64,000 bases of DNA, from positions 354,337 to 418,336 of the forward strand of contig NZ_QUNH01000003.1 of NCBI RefSeq assembly GCF_003387355.1, in the 5' to 3' direction. The first letter of the stretch is position 1; each line of letters starts with the position of its first letter. The notes beneath the pieces are model-generated. The model was given only the letters and a program-made list of their open reading frames with translations. It ran no database searches and was not told where the DNA came from. Below are positions 19,101-27,540 of the stretch, in pieces. Source of the DNA: Winogradskyella sediminis (GTDB lineage: Bacteria; Bacteroidota; Bacteroidia; Flavobacteriales; Flavobacteriaceae). Made by a program: the position numbers and the translations under genes.

Positions 19101-21365
19101 AGTGTAATTATAACATCACCATTAGAAGCTTTAACCCTTGATGCGTCTGAAACTTCAAACGTAACATGTAATGACAGTGAAGGAACTATTACAGCAATCG
19201 CTTCAGGTGGTTGGGGAGATTATGAATATGAACTAACAGGTGCTACTACAGTAGCTTATTCTTCAAATGGAGCATTTACTGGGTTATCTGCAGGCACATA
19301 CACTGTAAATGTTAGAGATTCAGGTGGTTGTATTGTGTCAGAAACTATGACGTTAGAAACTCCTACTCCAATTGCAGCGACGTTTACACCTAGTGCAAAT
19401 GTTTTAGCATGTTTTGGTGATCGGGATGCTAGTATTACAATTACAAATGTTACTGGTGGTCAGGGTTCTAATTATACTTATACATTAAATACCGTATCTC
19501 CAACACCAAGTGTTTCTGGTCCTCAAACATCTAATGTATTTGAAAATTTAGGTCCTGGAACTTATTTTGTAAGAATTACAGATGGTTATGATTGTGACCT
19601 GATTTCTGAGAATATTGAGATTACAGAGCCTACACCAGTTGAGGCGAGTTTAGTGAGAACAACAACACAAACCTGTTTAACAGAATCTACCTTAACATTA
19701 AGTGCAACGGGAGGGACTGGACTCTACGCATATAGTGATAATGCTTCTTTTACTCCAATACTTGGAACTTTTGCAACATCAACGACATTTTCGGTGCCAG
19801 ACGGAACGTACTCTTATTACGTAAGAGATGCCAACGGTTGTGTAACTAATGTTTCGAATGAAATCACTGTAGATCCATTACCTACTTTAGAAGTAACCTT
19901 AGAATCTACTAACCCAACTATTAATTGTGCTGGTGACAACAACGGTTCTATTTTAGCAACGGCAATTGGTGGATTAGGAAACTACACATACACCTTACAA
20001 GATGATTTAGGTAATGCAGTCATCGCTACAGAAAATAGTCCTGGTTATTTTACAGAACTTTATGCCGGTGACTATGTCGTTTTAGTAGAAAGTGGTGATT
20101 GTACTGCGACATCTGCTCCAATTAGTATAACAGAACCAGACGATCCATTAGATGCTTCAATCGTTGTTAATAATGTAAGTTGTGCTGGTAGCAATAATGG
20201 GTCTGTTGAAATTTCAGCTACAGGAGGTACAGGAATTATAAAGTATGCTATTTCACCACAACTCAATCAATTTTTTGAAACGAACACTTTTGAGAATTTA
20301 ATGCCAGATGATTACACTATTATAGTACAAGATGAATTAGGTTGTTATCTAACTTTCGATTTTACAATTACAGAACCTTCACCTGTAATCCTAAGTATCG
20401 TTGCAGATTCATTTATTCCTGAAGTGTGTGCTGGAGATGTTAATGGCGAATTTAGTATAGACATTTCAGGAGGTACACTTCCTTACAGTGTAGGTTTAGA
20501 TGATTATAATGGTGTTTACACTACAGGAAGTGCGATACAAACAGAATTTGATTTCTCTAATTTAGAAGGTGGAGACCATACGGTTTTTGTTAGAGATGCT
20601 GAAGGCTGTGAGTCTGAATGGAATATTACTTTTCCAGAATCCGTAAGTATTCTGCCAGAAGTAACTATTGAATATATCTGTGAAGATAACCAACAAGGAA
20701 ATATCGTAACCGTTACAGTTGATGCTTCAATTGAAGATCTAACGCAACTAGATTATTCATTAAACGGAGGACCATTTCAACAAAGCAATATCTTCTATAA
20801 TGTCCCAGTAGGTACAGACCATTACATAGAAGTGCAACACTCTAATACGTGTATTCAACAAACCGACTTTTTTAACATTGTAGCCTCTGATCCTGTGACG
20901 TTATCACTTGAAGAAGGCGAACTCAATGAATTTATAGCGAATGCTGAAGGTGGTTCTGGTGATTACCAGTACACTATAAACGATGAAGATTACGGTAGCG
21001 AAAACACATTCATTATTTACGAGTCAGGCTTATACACTATAACAGTTACAGATAGTAGCGGCTGTTTTGCAACCGTTGAGGTAGAGTTAGTATTTCAAGA
21101 TATCTGTATCCCTAATTGGTTTACACCAAATGGTGATGGGAAATTTGATACGTGGTCACCAGGATGTATAGAAAATTACCCAAATCTCACCTTCGATATT
21201 TTTGATCGCTATGGTCGTAAAGTAGCGACATATAGAGTTGGTGAAGCTTGGGACGGAAAGTATATGGGGAAAGATTTACCAACCGGTGATTATTGGTTTG
21301 TTGTAAAAACAAATGATTCCATACACGATAAAGAATTTGTCGGACACTTTACACTTTACAGATAA
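13152..21365 (+). CDS. sprB: Giant SprB-like cell-surface adhesin with T9SS type B sorting domain
   Basis: A 2737-residue secreted protein. The signal peptide is MKKPTFSRIALIALTLLLGQ..FAQ. Residues 30-360 form an N-terminal domain (GLYWGAVNPGD, GWSLFVVYEDPTLPGKSIT). A DUF11-like section follows, with NYVIGFQNTGNDHATSFQIRD near residue 400. About 18 SprB-type repeats of roughly 80-120 residues, between about 15.7 and 21.1 kb, share the hallmark AG.Y...V.DA.GC. The end (CIPNWFTPNGDGKFDTW onward) is a gliding-motility/T9SS type B sorting domain. SprB is the mobile adhesin of flavobacterial gliding. The F. johnsoniae protein is over 6000 residues, so this one is much shorter. The flanking PorP/SprF genes match the known sprD and sprF positions. 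Role by homology and synteny; gliding itself cannot be shown here. Confidence 0.8.
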   Translation: MKKPTFSRIALIALTLLLGQLTFAQNYQPFNPRFNEDLKGDIVLIGNNILGPNNEPFNNNWVYNHQVDMTYIDIDSDGSTFSSSSADLTIPNPNCYRIIYAGLYWGAVNPGDAPITEVKFKGPSGGYNDIDGTIIYEAGSNTVDGGDSFSYACFADVTSIVTSFGSGADLGTYTVANVSSAEGRTASYNPYNGTGQSAGWSLFVVYEDPTLPGKSITSFDGFSAISVAGGNPTLDIPVDGFRTVPAPAPVRANFAFATLEGDSPILGDRLRLNGVSLSTADRPVSNFFNSSVTQLDATPVNDRVPNSTNTLGFDTGVIAIPNPGNTVIANDATSGTIRLETSGDTYFPYFFAFAVEIIEPNIVLTKIVEDDTGNNIGDQYVGLGSSLNYVIGFQNTGNDHATSFQIRDILPVNIIFNYPDDLVLPPGVSVSSYNPATREIIFAIDDSLVEENDPVYEIRIEVEVVESCNLLVDACTNIISNQAFASYNGYYNPNFNITDDPSLSSNTGCLLSPQATNFLADLNCTFSQDIVLCGESVDLTAANGYDSYAWSTSPTGTPVIGDTQTITVTETGSYYSFNTAVAPCQSIVQEFHVEIFGGNTTNPVIPYADEVVTCPNDGKLLPNIFLCGANDSRLIETNIANSTSVIWEKLDETSCSAVTDADCANEDASCTWNEVETGANFLADTAGQYRLTINYPGGCFVQFYFNIYENILNATVNATDIICTTNGSITVNGVPSGYEYSLDGVTFQDSNVFSIDTAGIYTAYIRQVGVTTNPCVFTVPDVQIRDRAFTGSTIVTQPLCHGDKGTIHLAANDIDPQYSFSLSQGGSLVNSVGPVVDNTHTFQNLNPGTYTATITSENGCTFTESITITEPPLLTVTVALTNPLNCTDGEITVYPEGGTPPYFYFVNGSVDFQSVPEIVVTAAGDYNITVTDSNNCSAEVTIAVDAISSPEFTVDITDIACADASDSGSLSIDVTNANGSSIEYSIDGGTTFVNSNVFTGLAVGNYDVILQYTSGPDVCETIPQTVTISSATAITGTAELAAPFTCLSDGTIIVTDVTGGDAPYTYSIDGVTFQTGNTFNNLTEGNYTVIVKDASGCSSAMNQITIEALNPPTDLTFDNSPITCPTNTSTISIIGTTGGTGTLEYQITAPASAATGYQTETDFSDLEPGTYTFQVKDENDCVYSETYTIDPIPTPTLSVVLTEGLDCTTSPDAVITGTISGPAPYTYAVSINGATYSNLGTTGTPFTYTTGTAGTYQFQITDANGCTAESSEIVINPLSLPALSLVTLSEPILCNGDTNGAIDVTIDTSVGTPPFEINVTNTTTGMDYGTQTSGLTAGNYTVTLTDSKMCTATETVTINEPDAIIVDYDAIDITCGAGGVSQGSVIVNSVVGGTAPYNYFVTGTNGYANSELNNIGSTSVSFDVVDFGLYQINVVDANGCSVIVQDVLVASPPTDLDIDVTATVDCSTGGEAEVSIGSSLTSAGPFFFSIYEGPSSVYPTGTWLAEDSVGSESATFTGLIPGVLYTFIVYDQSTNCSYYEPATVPIPTNSTLTATAVSAQNITCTGNADGNVSFTVNSVYGSAVSVNYEIFDSLSLTSTGMTGSGSVPANGALNVSELGPLPFGNYFVSITETSGPNAGCGVVTVPFNITESAFLLELDVTIDQNANCNPNSGIISAIGSNGTPPYLYQITTTPTTPLATDTNWNSSSTFNRDAGSYYVHVKDAYNCIVTSAVQVLNNDPTPVISASLTNQCTVAEGAYEIDVTLDTPGMPPYSVSINGGAFETRTFPFTLSNLYSGTHTVDIQDVNGCGNSVSIDVVPPLAITPEVTASPSCNDDDGEITITGFGGSGSYGYSIAPSPASVSLSGNVFAGVPSGSYTITVTDTVTLCSEDVTISVSQAVLPSFTVTPNTITCFGDNSGSFEINIEDYSGAYTYEVFDSSGASVTGLVNAHTATNPEIVTGMEAGTFSVIITETDIPFCSATSSVIITSPLEALTLDASETSNVTCNDSEGTITAIASGGWGDYEYELTGATTVAYSSNGAFTGLSAGTYTVNVRDSGGCIVSETMTLETPTPIAATFTPSANVLACFGDRDASITITNVTGGQGSNYTYTLNTVSPTPSVSGPQTSNVFENLGPGTYFVRITDGYDCDLISENIEITEPTPVEASLVRTTTQTCLTESTLTLSATGGTGLYAYSDNASFTPILGTFATSTTFSVPDGTYSYYVRDANGCVTNVSNEITVDPLPTLEVTLESTNPTINCAGDNNGSILATAIGGLGNYTYTLQDDLGNAVIATENSPGYFTELYAGDYVVLVESGDCTATSAPISITEPDDPLDASIVVNNVSCAGSNNGSVEISATGGTGIIKYAISPQLNQFFETNTFENLMPDDYTIIVQDELGCYLTFDFTITEPSPVILSIVADSFIPEVCAGDVNGEFSIDISGGTLPYSVGLDDYNGVYTTGSAIQTEFDFSNLEGGDHTVFVRDAEGCESEWNITFPESVSILPEVTIEYICEDNQQGNIVTVTVDASIEDLTQLDYSLNGGPFQQSNIFYNVPVGTDHYIEVQHSNTCIQQTDFFNIVASDPVTLSLEEGELNEFIANAEGGSGDYQYTINDEDYGSENTFIIYESGLYTITVTDSSGCFATVEVELVFQDICIPNWFTPNGDGKFDTWSPGCIENYPNLTFDIFDRYGRKVATYRVGEAWDGKYMGKDLPTGDYWFVVKTNDSIHDKEFVGHFTLYR

Positions 21366-21393
21366 TAGCCATAACACTTAGAAAGATAACATT

Positions 21394-22377
21394 ATGAAAA
21401 AATTCACACTATATATTCTTTTTTTGGTCTTCGTACAAAGTTATGGCCAAGAATTAAACTTACCTGTTTGGACGCAGTATTTGGCAGATAACGATTTTGT
21501 GGTATCTCCTACGTATGCAGGAATTGGAGATAACCTAAAAATTAGAGCTAATGGTTTAACACAATGGGTTGGTATCAAAGATGCTCCGGATAATCAATCC
21601 GTGTATGCCGATTTTAGAATGGCAGACCGCTCAGGAATAGGAATATCTGCCTACAATGACAAGAATGGAAATACACGTCAAAAAGGTGTTAAGTTTTCTT
21701 TTGCGCACCATTTAACTTTAGATTATAAAACGAAACAGTTTGTATCATTTGGATTGTCGTATAACATTAATAGTTTTAGAATTGATATTGAAAATTTTAA
21801 TACTACCTACGACATTCCAATCCTCGATCCAACAATTACAGATGATAGATCTGTTTCTAATAATAATTTTGATGCCGGAATTTTATACCGTTGGAAAGCA
21901 TTTTTCTTAAGTTTTAATGCCAATAATATTCTAAAAAAAGATTTAGACCCATACACTGGCTTAGAACCTAGCCGTCTATTAAATTATCAGTTATATACTG
22001 GATTAGTGATAAAAAACCGTCATAATAAAGATGTTGAATTTGAACCATCTGTGTTTGTACAAATGTTTGATAGTGATAGACGTTCTAGTACAGATTTAAA
22101 CTTTAAATACAGAAAATTTAATAGAAAAGGAGATTACTATTTTGTGGGAGGTTCTTACCGTTTCTTAAACGACCAATTCTTTAAGCCACTAAATTTAGGG
22201 CCAATGGCAGGTATTACTTTTAATCAGTTCTTTTTTGCGTATTCGTATCAATTAACAATGAATGATCTATCCGGTTTTAATTCAGGGACACATATGATAA
22301 CAATCGGTTTAGACTTTTTACAAGGCGCTAGTAATTGTGCCTGTACTAAAGGAACGAGTCAAAGTTATTATAGATAA
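21394..22377 (+). CDS. sprF: PorP/SprF family T9SS membrane protein
   Basis: A 327-residue protein with a signal peptide (MKKFTLYILFLVFVQSYGQ) and a complete PorP/SprF domain: VWTQYLADNDFVVSPTYAG near the N terminus, GVKFSFAHHLTLDYKT, and repeated amphipathic strands to the end. Members are outer-membrane proteins that work with T9SS to secrete or attach a specific partner. In F. johnsoniae, SprF is encoded directly after sprB and is needed for SprB delivery to the surface. Here the gene starts 28 bp after the adhesin stop, which supports the same pairing. A CACT-type cysteine pair (CACTKG) near the C terminus is unusual and could form a disulfide. Confidence 0.85.
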   Translation: MKKFTLYILFLVFVQSYGQELNLPVWTQYLADNDFVVSPTYAGIGDNLKIRANGLTQWVGIKDAPDNQSVYADFRMADRSGIGISAYNDKNGNTRQKGVKFSFAHHLTLDYKTKQFVSFGLSYNINSFRIDIENFNTTYDIPILDPTITDDRSVSNNNFDAGILYRWKAFFLSFNANNILKKDLDPYTGLEPSRLLNYQLYTGLVIKNRHNKDVEFEPSVFVQMFDSDRRSSTDLNFKYRKFNRKGDYYFVGGSYRFLNDQFFKPLNLGPMAGITFNQFFFAYSYQLTMNDLSGFNSGTHMITIGLDFLQGASNCACTKGTSQSYYR

Positions 22378-22518
22378 ACGTTTAAAGTATACCATTTTAG
22401 TTAAAAACATAGATTTAGATCTGAATTGATTTTTTTTTACACATAACTATCTCTTAATGTTATGTTTAAGTTCGACGATTTAATAATCCGTACAACGGAG
22501 TTTTTAAAGGTTTAAGTA

Positions 22519-22550
22519 AATTAATAGTTACGTTTACTATGCTATTAATT
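22519..22550. repeat. Inverted repeat upstream of the propeller/haem fusion gene
   Basis: AATTAATAG (22519-22527) and CTATTAATT (22542-22550) form a 9-bp perfect inverted repeat with a 14-nt spacer, ending 14 nt before the ATG. It may be an operator or a leader hairpin. Confidence 0.35.
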
Positions 22551-22564
22551 ATTAGACCTATTCA

Positions 22565-25500
22565 ATGAAAAATCATTTCACTAAGAAATGGTTTGGGCAA
22601 ATCCCATCTTATATTCAGTCCAAATCATTCAAAATTAGATCCACACTCATTATAATTGCATCATTGTTATTATTTGGTGCATTCCCTTATTTTAATGGTC
22701 AAGGTCCAGGATTAACACTACAGGATCATGGCACTATTGGTCCGTATGCAGATTTAAAATTTCCAGATGAAGCTAATATTGACTTGTCTTTAACGCATAG
22801 AGTTGCCTACCCAAATTTAACATTTAACTCTCCAATAGTTTATAAAGCGGTACCCAATCAAAATCGCATTATATTAGCACAACTCGATGGAGTTATCTAT
22901 TGGTTTGACGATGACGAAACCACAACAACAAAAACCGTATTGTTAGATTTAAACGAAGATGTAGGAGTGGTTCACGATGGTGGTTTTTTGGGCCTAGCAT
23001 TACATCCGGATTTTAATGCTGCCGCAAATGCTAAAAATTATATTTACGTTTATTATACTTCAGAAAATTGGAATAGTGAAGATGAACCAAGGCCAGGAAC
23101 ACATACTGGTCAGGGTTGTACTTGGAGCGAAGGCACAAGAAATGAATACCAAGGAAACTCATTAATTTTAGAGCGTTTTGAGGTCGATCCTACAAATTTA
23201 ACTTTTATTCCTGGCTCTAGGCTTAATTTGTTTGATGTAAGAATGTATGGTACTACCCATTATGGTGGTGGAATGGATTTTGGTGATGATGGATTTCTAT
23301 ATTTAACTATTGGAGATCAGGCTTCTTGGAGGCGTGCTCAAGATATTACGGACAATTTTAATGGAGGCGCTTTAAGAATAGACGTAGATAAAGATCCTAC
23401 TAAAAGCCATGCGCCAATTAGAAAAAAACAAGATGTTGGATATGTTGGTGAATCTTCAGGAATTAATTATTGGATTCCTAACGACAATCCTTTTTTAAGT
23501 CCAGATGGTTCACGCTATGAAGAATATTACAGCGTAGGATTAAGAAATCCTTTTAGAATGTCTAAAGACCGTGTTACAGGTGAATTTTACATTGGTGACG
23601 TTGGCTTAAGCTCACATGAAGAGGTGAATATCCTAAAAAAAGGTGCAAATTACGGATGGCCTATATATGAAGGATTTGGGTACAGAAATACCAGTTGTGC
23701 TTCCATGTTAGACGGAATGCCACACGAAGAACCTTTAACAGAATTTTCAAGAAATGACGCAAGGGCTTTAGCTGGCGGCTATGTATACAGAGGAACAGAA
23801 ATTCCTGATTTATATGGGGTATATGTCTGTGCCGATTATTCTAGAAATGGAATTTTTACGGTAAATACGCTTACTGGAGATTACGAACAAGTCTCTAGTT
23901 TACAAAATGTAATTTCCTTTGGTGAAGATAAAGATGGAGAACTGTATTTGCTAAGACATGGTAACAACAGAAACATACATAAACTTATTGAAGGCGTCGA
24001 TAATGGCTATGCTCCCATGCCACAATTACTTTCAGATACAGAGGTTTTTACTAACATGACAACCCTAGATGTAAAACCAGGTATTGTGCCATATGAGTTA
24101 TATGAGTCATTTTGGTCTGATGGCGCATTAAAAAGACGTTGGATTGCTGTACCAAATAACGATGGTGTACATAGCGGAACTAGTGAACAAATAAAATATT
24201 CTGAATATAACGATTGGGAATTTCCACCAGGAACCGTAATCATTAAACAATTCGATTTGCAAATTGATGATAACGATCCCTCTATTACTAAAAAAATTGA
24301 AACTCGTTTTTCTATTGCCGATAGACATGGAGGATGGTATTATTTAACCTATAATTGGAATGATGCACAAACGGATGCTGTATTACAAACCACAAGTTTA
24401 AATGAACCTGTTACCATTTCTACCAATAATTCAGGAGGTACAAGAACACAAATGTGGCATTTTCCATCAAATTTAGAATGTGTATCCTGTCATAATGAGG
24501 CTAATAATGGTAACTTAGGTCTTAAAACCAGATACTTAAATACCGATTATACGTATAATACAACTGGTTTAGAAAGAAATCAGTTAGTAACTTTAAGTCA
24601 TTTAGGGATTTTAGACCAAACCATAACAGATGCAGACACAGAAGCCATCATAACTAATAAAAGAATAGATGATTCTCAGGCTTCATTAGAAGATAGAGCA
24701 AGGTCGTATTTAGATTTAAACTGTGCATATTGTCACAGATTGGATAATCCTTTAAGAACCAGTTTCGATTTACGTTATTACAACAGCCTTGAAGCTACAG
24801 GTATTTTATCTACAGGGATTTTAAGTCCATTAGAGATTGATCCGGATGAAAAAATAATATATCCAGGTGATGCTTCAAAATCGATACTTTATCATAAGAT
24901 TAATAGTGTTAATCAAGCTATTATGATGCCTCCTTTATCTAAATTAGAAATTGATGACTCAGGAGTCGCTTTAATAGAAGAATGGATAAATCAATTGGAT
25001 TCCGATATTACTGGTATTGAGAACAATCCTAACCCTATGAGTAATTTAGCACTTCTACCTTCTGCAGTTAATTCTGGGTTTACAGGTCCTGGTATGGAAC
25101 AAGGTCGTGGCACTCCTTACGAAATTTTATATGAGCCTTTAACTGGCGAATACAAAACCTTTTCTCAATATGCTGAATATGGTGTAAAATATCAATATAA
25201 TCAAGGACAAGTAGATGTAGATGATGGCTTCTTTTGGCGTGTGGATTGGCCCAACCCTAAATTTGTGAATTACGTTACTATTGGTGGTTCGTACAGTGGA
25301 CAATCTCAAGAATATACTATGTGGAGAGTCAGTTACTTAAGAGAGGGCAATTGGATAACTATAGATGAAGGTCAAGGAGGCTGGATAAGTGGAGGTACTT
25401 TTCAATGGGGAGGAAATCAACAAGTGCCTATATATGCTGAAGCTTTACGAGTACAACTTTATAGCGATGGTATTCATGATGTTAATAGTATTCATATCAG

Positions 25501-27445
25501 AGGGAGAGGCGCTTCTTCAGGTGCTGGAAATAATGCACCTAACAATCCCAATCTAAACGATATAAACTCAGAACCTAAAGCCACTCTTGTACAGTTTGTA
25601 CCATTCGATAATTTTACAACAATAGAGAATGTTATTGCTGGCACCCAACAAACAACCTGTAATGTTGTTGATAACACCTACTCACAAGATGTTATTGTAA
25701 CCTATTCAAATGCACCAGAAACAGGCTCATTGGTTGTTAATGGTCAAAGTTTCCCAATTACCACGAGTCCACAAACAATTACTTTAACCGGATTACCATC
25801 CAATGGACAAGCAGTAGAAATTGAAGCTGAATTCACAGATGGTTACAAAAGTTTATATAATAGTAACGCTACAGTATTTACAGCTCCAGAAAACTGTGTA
25901 GATCTCATTGTTGGTGTTGATGAAACTCTTGAAATTGATTCGGATTATACGGTTCCTGCAGCTGGTAAAATTGAAATTTTTGAAGGCGGTAGTTTAACTA
26001 TTACAGGTAATTTAGTTGTGAATGGTGAAGTAATTTTAAACTCAATATCAAATAAGTATTCAAGTCTAATTGTTGAAGGAACAAGTACAGGTAACGTTAA
26101 TTATAAAAGACATGTTAACGCCTTTAATGGTGTTACAGGTAATGATTTAATTTCAACTCCGGTTAGTGGACAAACATTTGGTGATTTTGCGATTAGCAAT
26201 AATGAAAATTTATATGAAAACCCATTAAATACATCTCAGAAACTGTTTGGTCCTTTTAATGAAACTTCAGGAACCTATGGAGTCTACTCCACCGACACAA
26301 ATGCAGCAACAAATTTAGAATTAGGTGTCGGTTATAGAGCTGCCAGAGAAAGCTCAGATGATGCCTTGTATGGCACTACCCTAACCTTTACAGGTAATGT
26401 TGCTACCAATATTGTTACTCATAATATAACCACTTCAGGGTCGTCTTATAGTGGATGGAATTTAATTGGAAACCCATACACATCCTATATTGATTTTGAC
26501 ACCTTTTTTAATCATAATAAAAATGAGCTTAATAGTGGTGCTTACCAAGCAGTGTATGGTTACGATGGTGATACCACAAATGGCTGGACTGTTCTTAATA
26601 GTTTAAATATTACGGAAGGTAAATTAATTGCTCCAGGACAAGGATTCTTTGTAAGAAGTCAACAAGGAGGAGGCACCATAGAATTTACACCAGAGATGCG
26701 TGTAAGCGGTACTAGTGACGACTTTATATTAGGAAGATCAACACCTTCAGCTCATATTGGGTTTTTAAAACTTAAGTCTAGTGCATTAAACTCAGAATAT
26801 ACTACAGATATCTATTTTAATACCAATGCTACTTCAGGTCTAGATCCTGGTTATGATGCTGCACTTTATACAGGTAGTGCTCCTGCTTTTGCAATTTTTT
26901 CTCACCTCGTAGATGATGATTCAGGAGTGCCATTTATGATTCAAGCACTAGATGAGGTAGCCTTAAATAATGCTACAATTGCATTAGGAGTTAATGCGGC
27001 CCAAGGTCAGGAAGTCACAATAAGTATCGAGGCATCCGACTTGCCAGATACAGTTAATGTCTACTTAGAAGATACGGCTCATAATACATTCACTTTATTA
27101 AATTCAGACACCTATACATTTACTGCTCAAAGTGATTTATCTGGCGTAGGTCGTTTCTATATTAGATTTGAAAATGAAGTACTTAATATAGATAATCCAA
27201 CACTGAATGTTTTAAAGATTGCAGCAAACCAAGCTGAACGTACCATTGAGATTATAGGTCCGTTAGAAGCACAGACAACATTAGTACTTTACGATATTAA
27301 CGGTCGAAAAATTTTAGATACAAATTTAGACCTTACTTCTACAAACCAATCCGTAAATGTTAAACACCTATCTACAGGAATTTATATTGTAGAGCTAGCA
27401 ATGGTTTCTGGAAATACCCGAGTTCAAAAATTAGTTATCGAATAG
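22565..27445 (+). CDS. Secreted fusion: PQQ-type sugar dehydrogenase propeller, two c-type haem motifs, T9SS type A sorting domain
   Basis: A 1626-residue exported protein. The hydrophobic segment near residues 25-45 is a signal peptide after a long basic n-region. Residues about 75-480 are a glucose/sorbosone-dehydrogenase propeller, with DGGFLGLALHPDF, YGGGMDFGDDGFLYLTIGD and GLRNPFRMSKD. A second part carries CVSCH (639-643) and CAYCH (720-724), two c-type haem attachment motifs. Then come a galactose-binding-like sandwich (about 830-980), beta-rich linker domains and a T9SS type A tail (LYDINGRKILDTN, YIVELAM, VQKLVIE). The layout suggests surface oxidation of an aldose or alcohol with electrons passed to the haems. 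The substrate is unknown. The first haem region resembles, from memory, the SO2930 di-haem family. A terminator follows. Confidence 0.8.
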   Translation: MKNHFTKKWFGQIPSYIQSKSFKIRSTLIIIASLLLFGAFPYFNGQGPGLTLQDHGTIGPYADLKFPDEANIDLSLTHRVAYPNLTFNSPIVYKAVPNQNRIILAQLDGVIYWFDDDETTTTKTVLLDLNEDVGVVHDGGFLGLALHPDFNAAANAKNYIYVYYTSENWNSEDEPRPGTHTGQGCTWSEGTRNEYQGNSLILERFEVDPTNLTFIPGSRLNLFDVRMYGTTHYGGGMDFGDDGFLYLTIGDQASWRRAQDITDNFNGGALRIDVDKDPTKSHAPIRKKQDVGYVGESSGINYWIPNDNPFLSPDGSRYEEYYSVGLRNPFRMSKDRVTGEFYIGDVGLSSHEEVNILKKGANYGWPIYEGFGYRNTSCASMLDGMPHEEPLTEFSRNDARALAGGYVYRGTEIPDLYGVYVCADYSRNGIFTVNTLTGDYEQVSSLQNVISFGEDKDGELYLLRHGNNRNIHKLIEGVDNGYAPMPQLLSDTEVFTNMTTLDVKPGIVPYELYESFWSDGALKRRWIAVPNNDGVHSGTSEQIKYSEYNDWEFPPGTVIIKQFDLQIDDNDPSITKKIETRFSIADRHGGWYYLTYNWNDAQTDAVLQTTSLNEPVTISTNNSGGTRTQMWHFPSNLECVSCHNEANNGNLGLKTRYLNTDYTYNTTGLERNQLVTLSHLGILDQTITDADTEAIITNKRIDDSQASLEDRARSYLDLNCAYCHRLDNPLRTSFDLRYYNSLEATGILSTGILSPLEIDPDEKIIYPGDASKSILYHKINSVNQAIMMPPLSKLEIDDSGVALIEEWINQLDSDITGIENNPNPMSNLALLPSAVNSGFTGPGMEQGRGTPYEILYEPLTGEYKTFSQYAEYGVKYQYNQGQVDVDDGFFWRVDWPNPKFVNYVTIGGSYSGQSQEYTMWRVSYLREGNWITIDEGQGGWISGGTFQWGGNQQVPIYAEALRVQLYSDGIHDVNSIHIRGRGASSGAGNNAPNNPNLNDINSEPKATLVQFVPFDNFTTIENVIAGTQQTTCNVVDNTYSQDVIVTYSNAPETGSLVVNGQSFPITTSPQTITLTGLPSNGQAVEIEAEFTDGYKSLYNSNATVFTAPENCVDLIVGVDETLEIDSDYTVPAAGKIEIFEGGSLTITGNLVVNGEVILNSISNKYSSLIVEGTSTGNVNYKRHVNAFNGVTGNDLISTPVSGQTFGDFAISNNENLYENPLNTSQKLFGPFNETSGTYGVYSTDTNAATNLELGVGYRAARESSDDALYGTTLTFTGNVATNIVTHNITTSGSSYSGWNLIGNPYTSYIDFDTFFNHNKNELNSGAYQAVYGYDGDTTNGWTVLNSLNITEGKLIAPGQGFFVRSQQGGGTIEFTPEMRVSGTSDDFILGRSTPSAHIGFLKLKSSALNSEYTTDIYFNTNATSGLDPGYDAALYTGSAPAFAIFSHLVDDDSGVPFMIQALDEVALNNATIALGVNAAQGQEVTISIEASDLPDTVNVYLEDTAHNTFTLLNSDTYTFTAQSDLSGVGRFYIRFENEVLNIDNPTLNVLKIAANQAERTIEIIGPLEAQTTLVLYDINGRKILDTNLDLTSTNQSVNVKHLSTGIYIVELAMVSGNTRVQKLVIE

Positions 27446-27467
27446 ACCTTTTTGTCAGGAGAAGAAA

Positions 27468-27501
27468 AACGCAAAACTTTATATAGGTTTTGCGTTTTTT
27501 T
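27468..27501 (+). terminator. Rho-independent terminator after the propeller/haem fusion gene
   Basis: AACGCAAAAC (27468-27477) pairs with GTTTTGCGTT (27487-27496) around a 9-nt loop, followed by T residues. Confidence 0.9.
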
Positions 27502-27540
27502 ATATCTAAAATTCTAATTTATTAATACTTTTATTCTACA

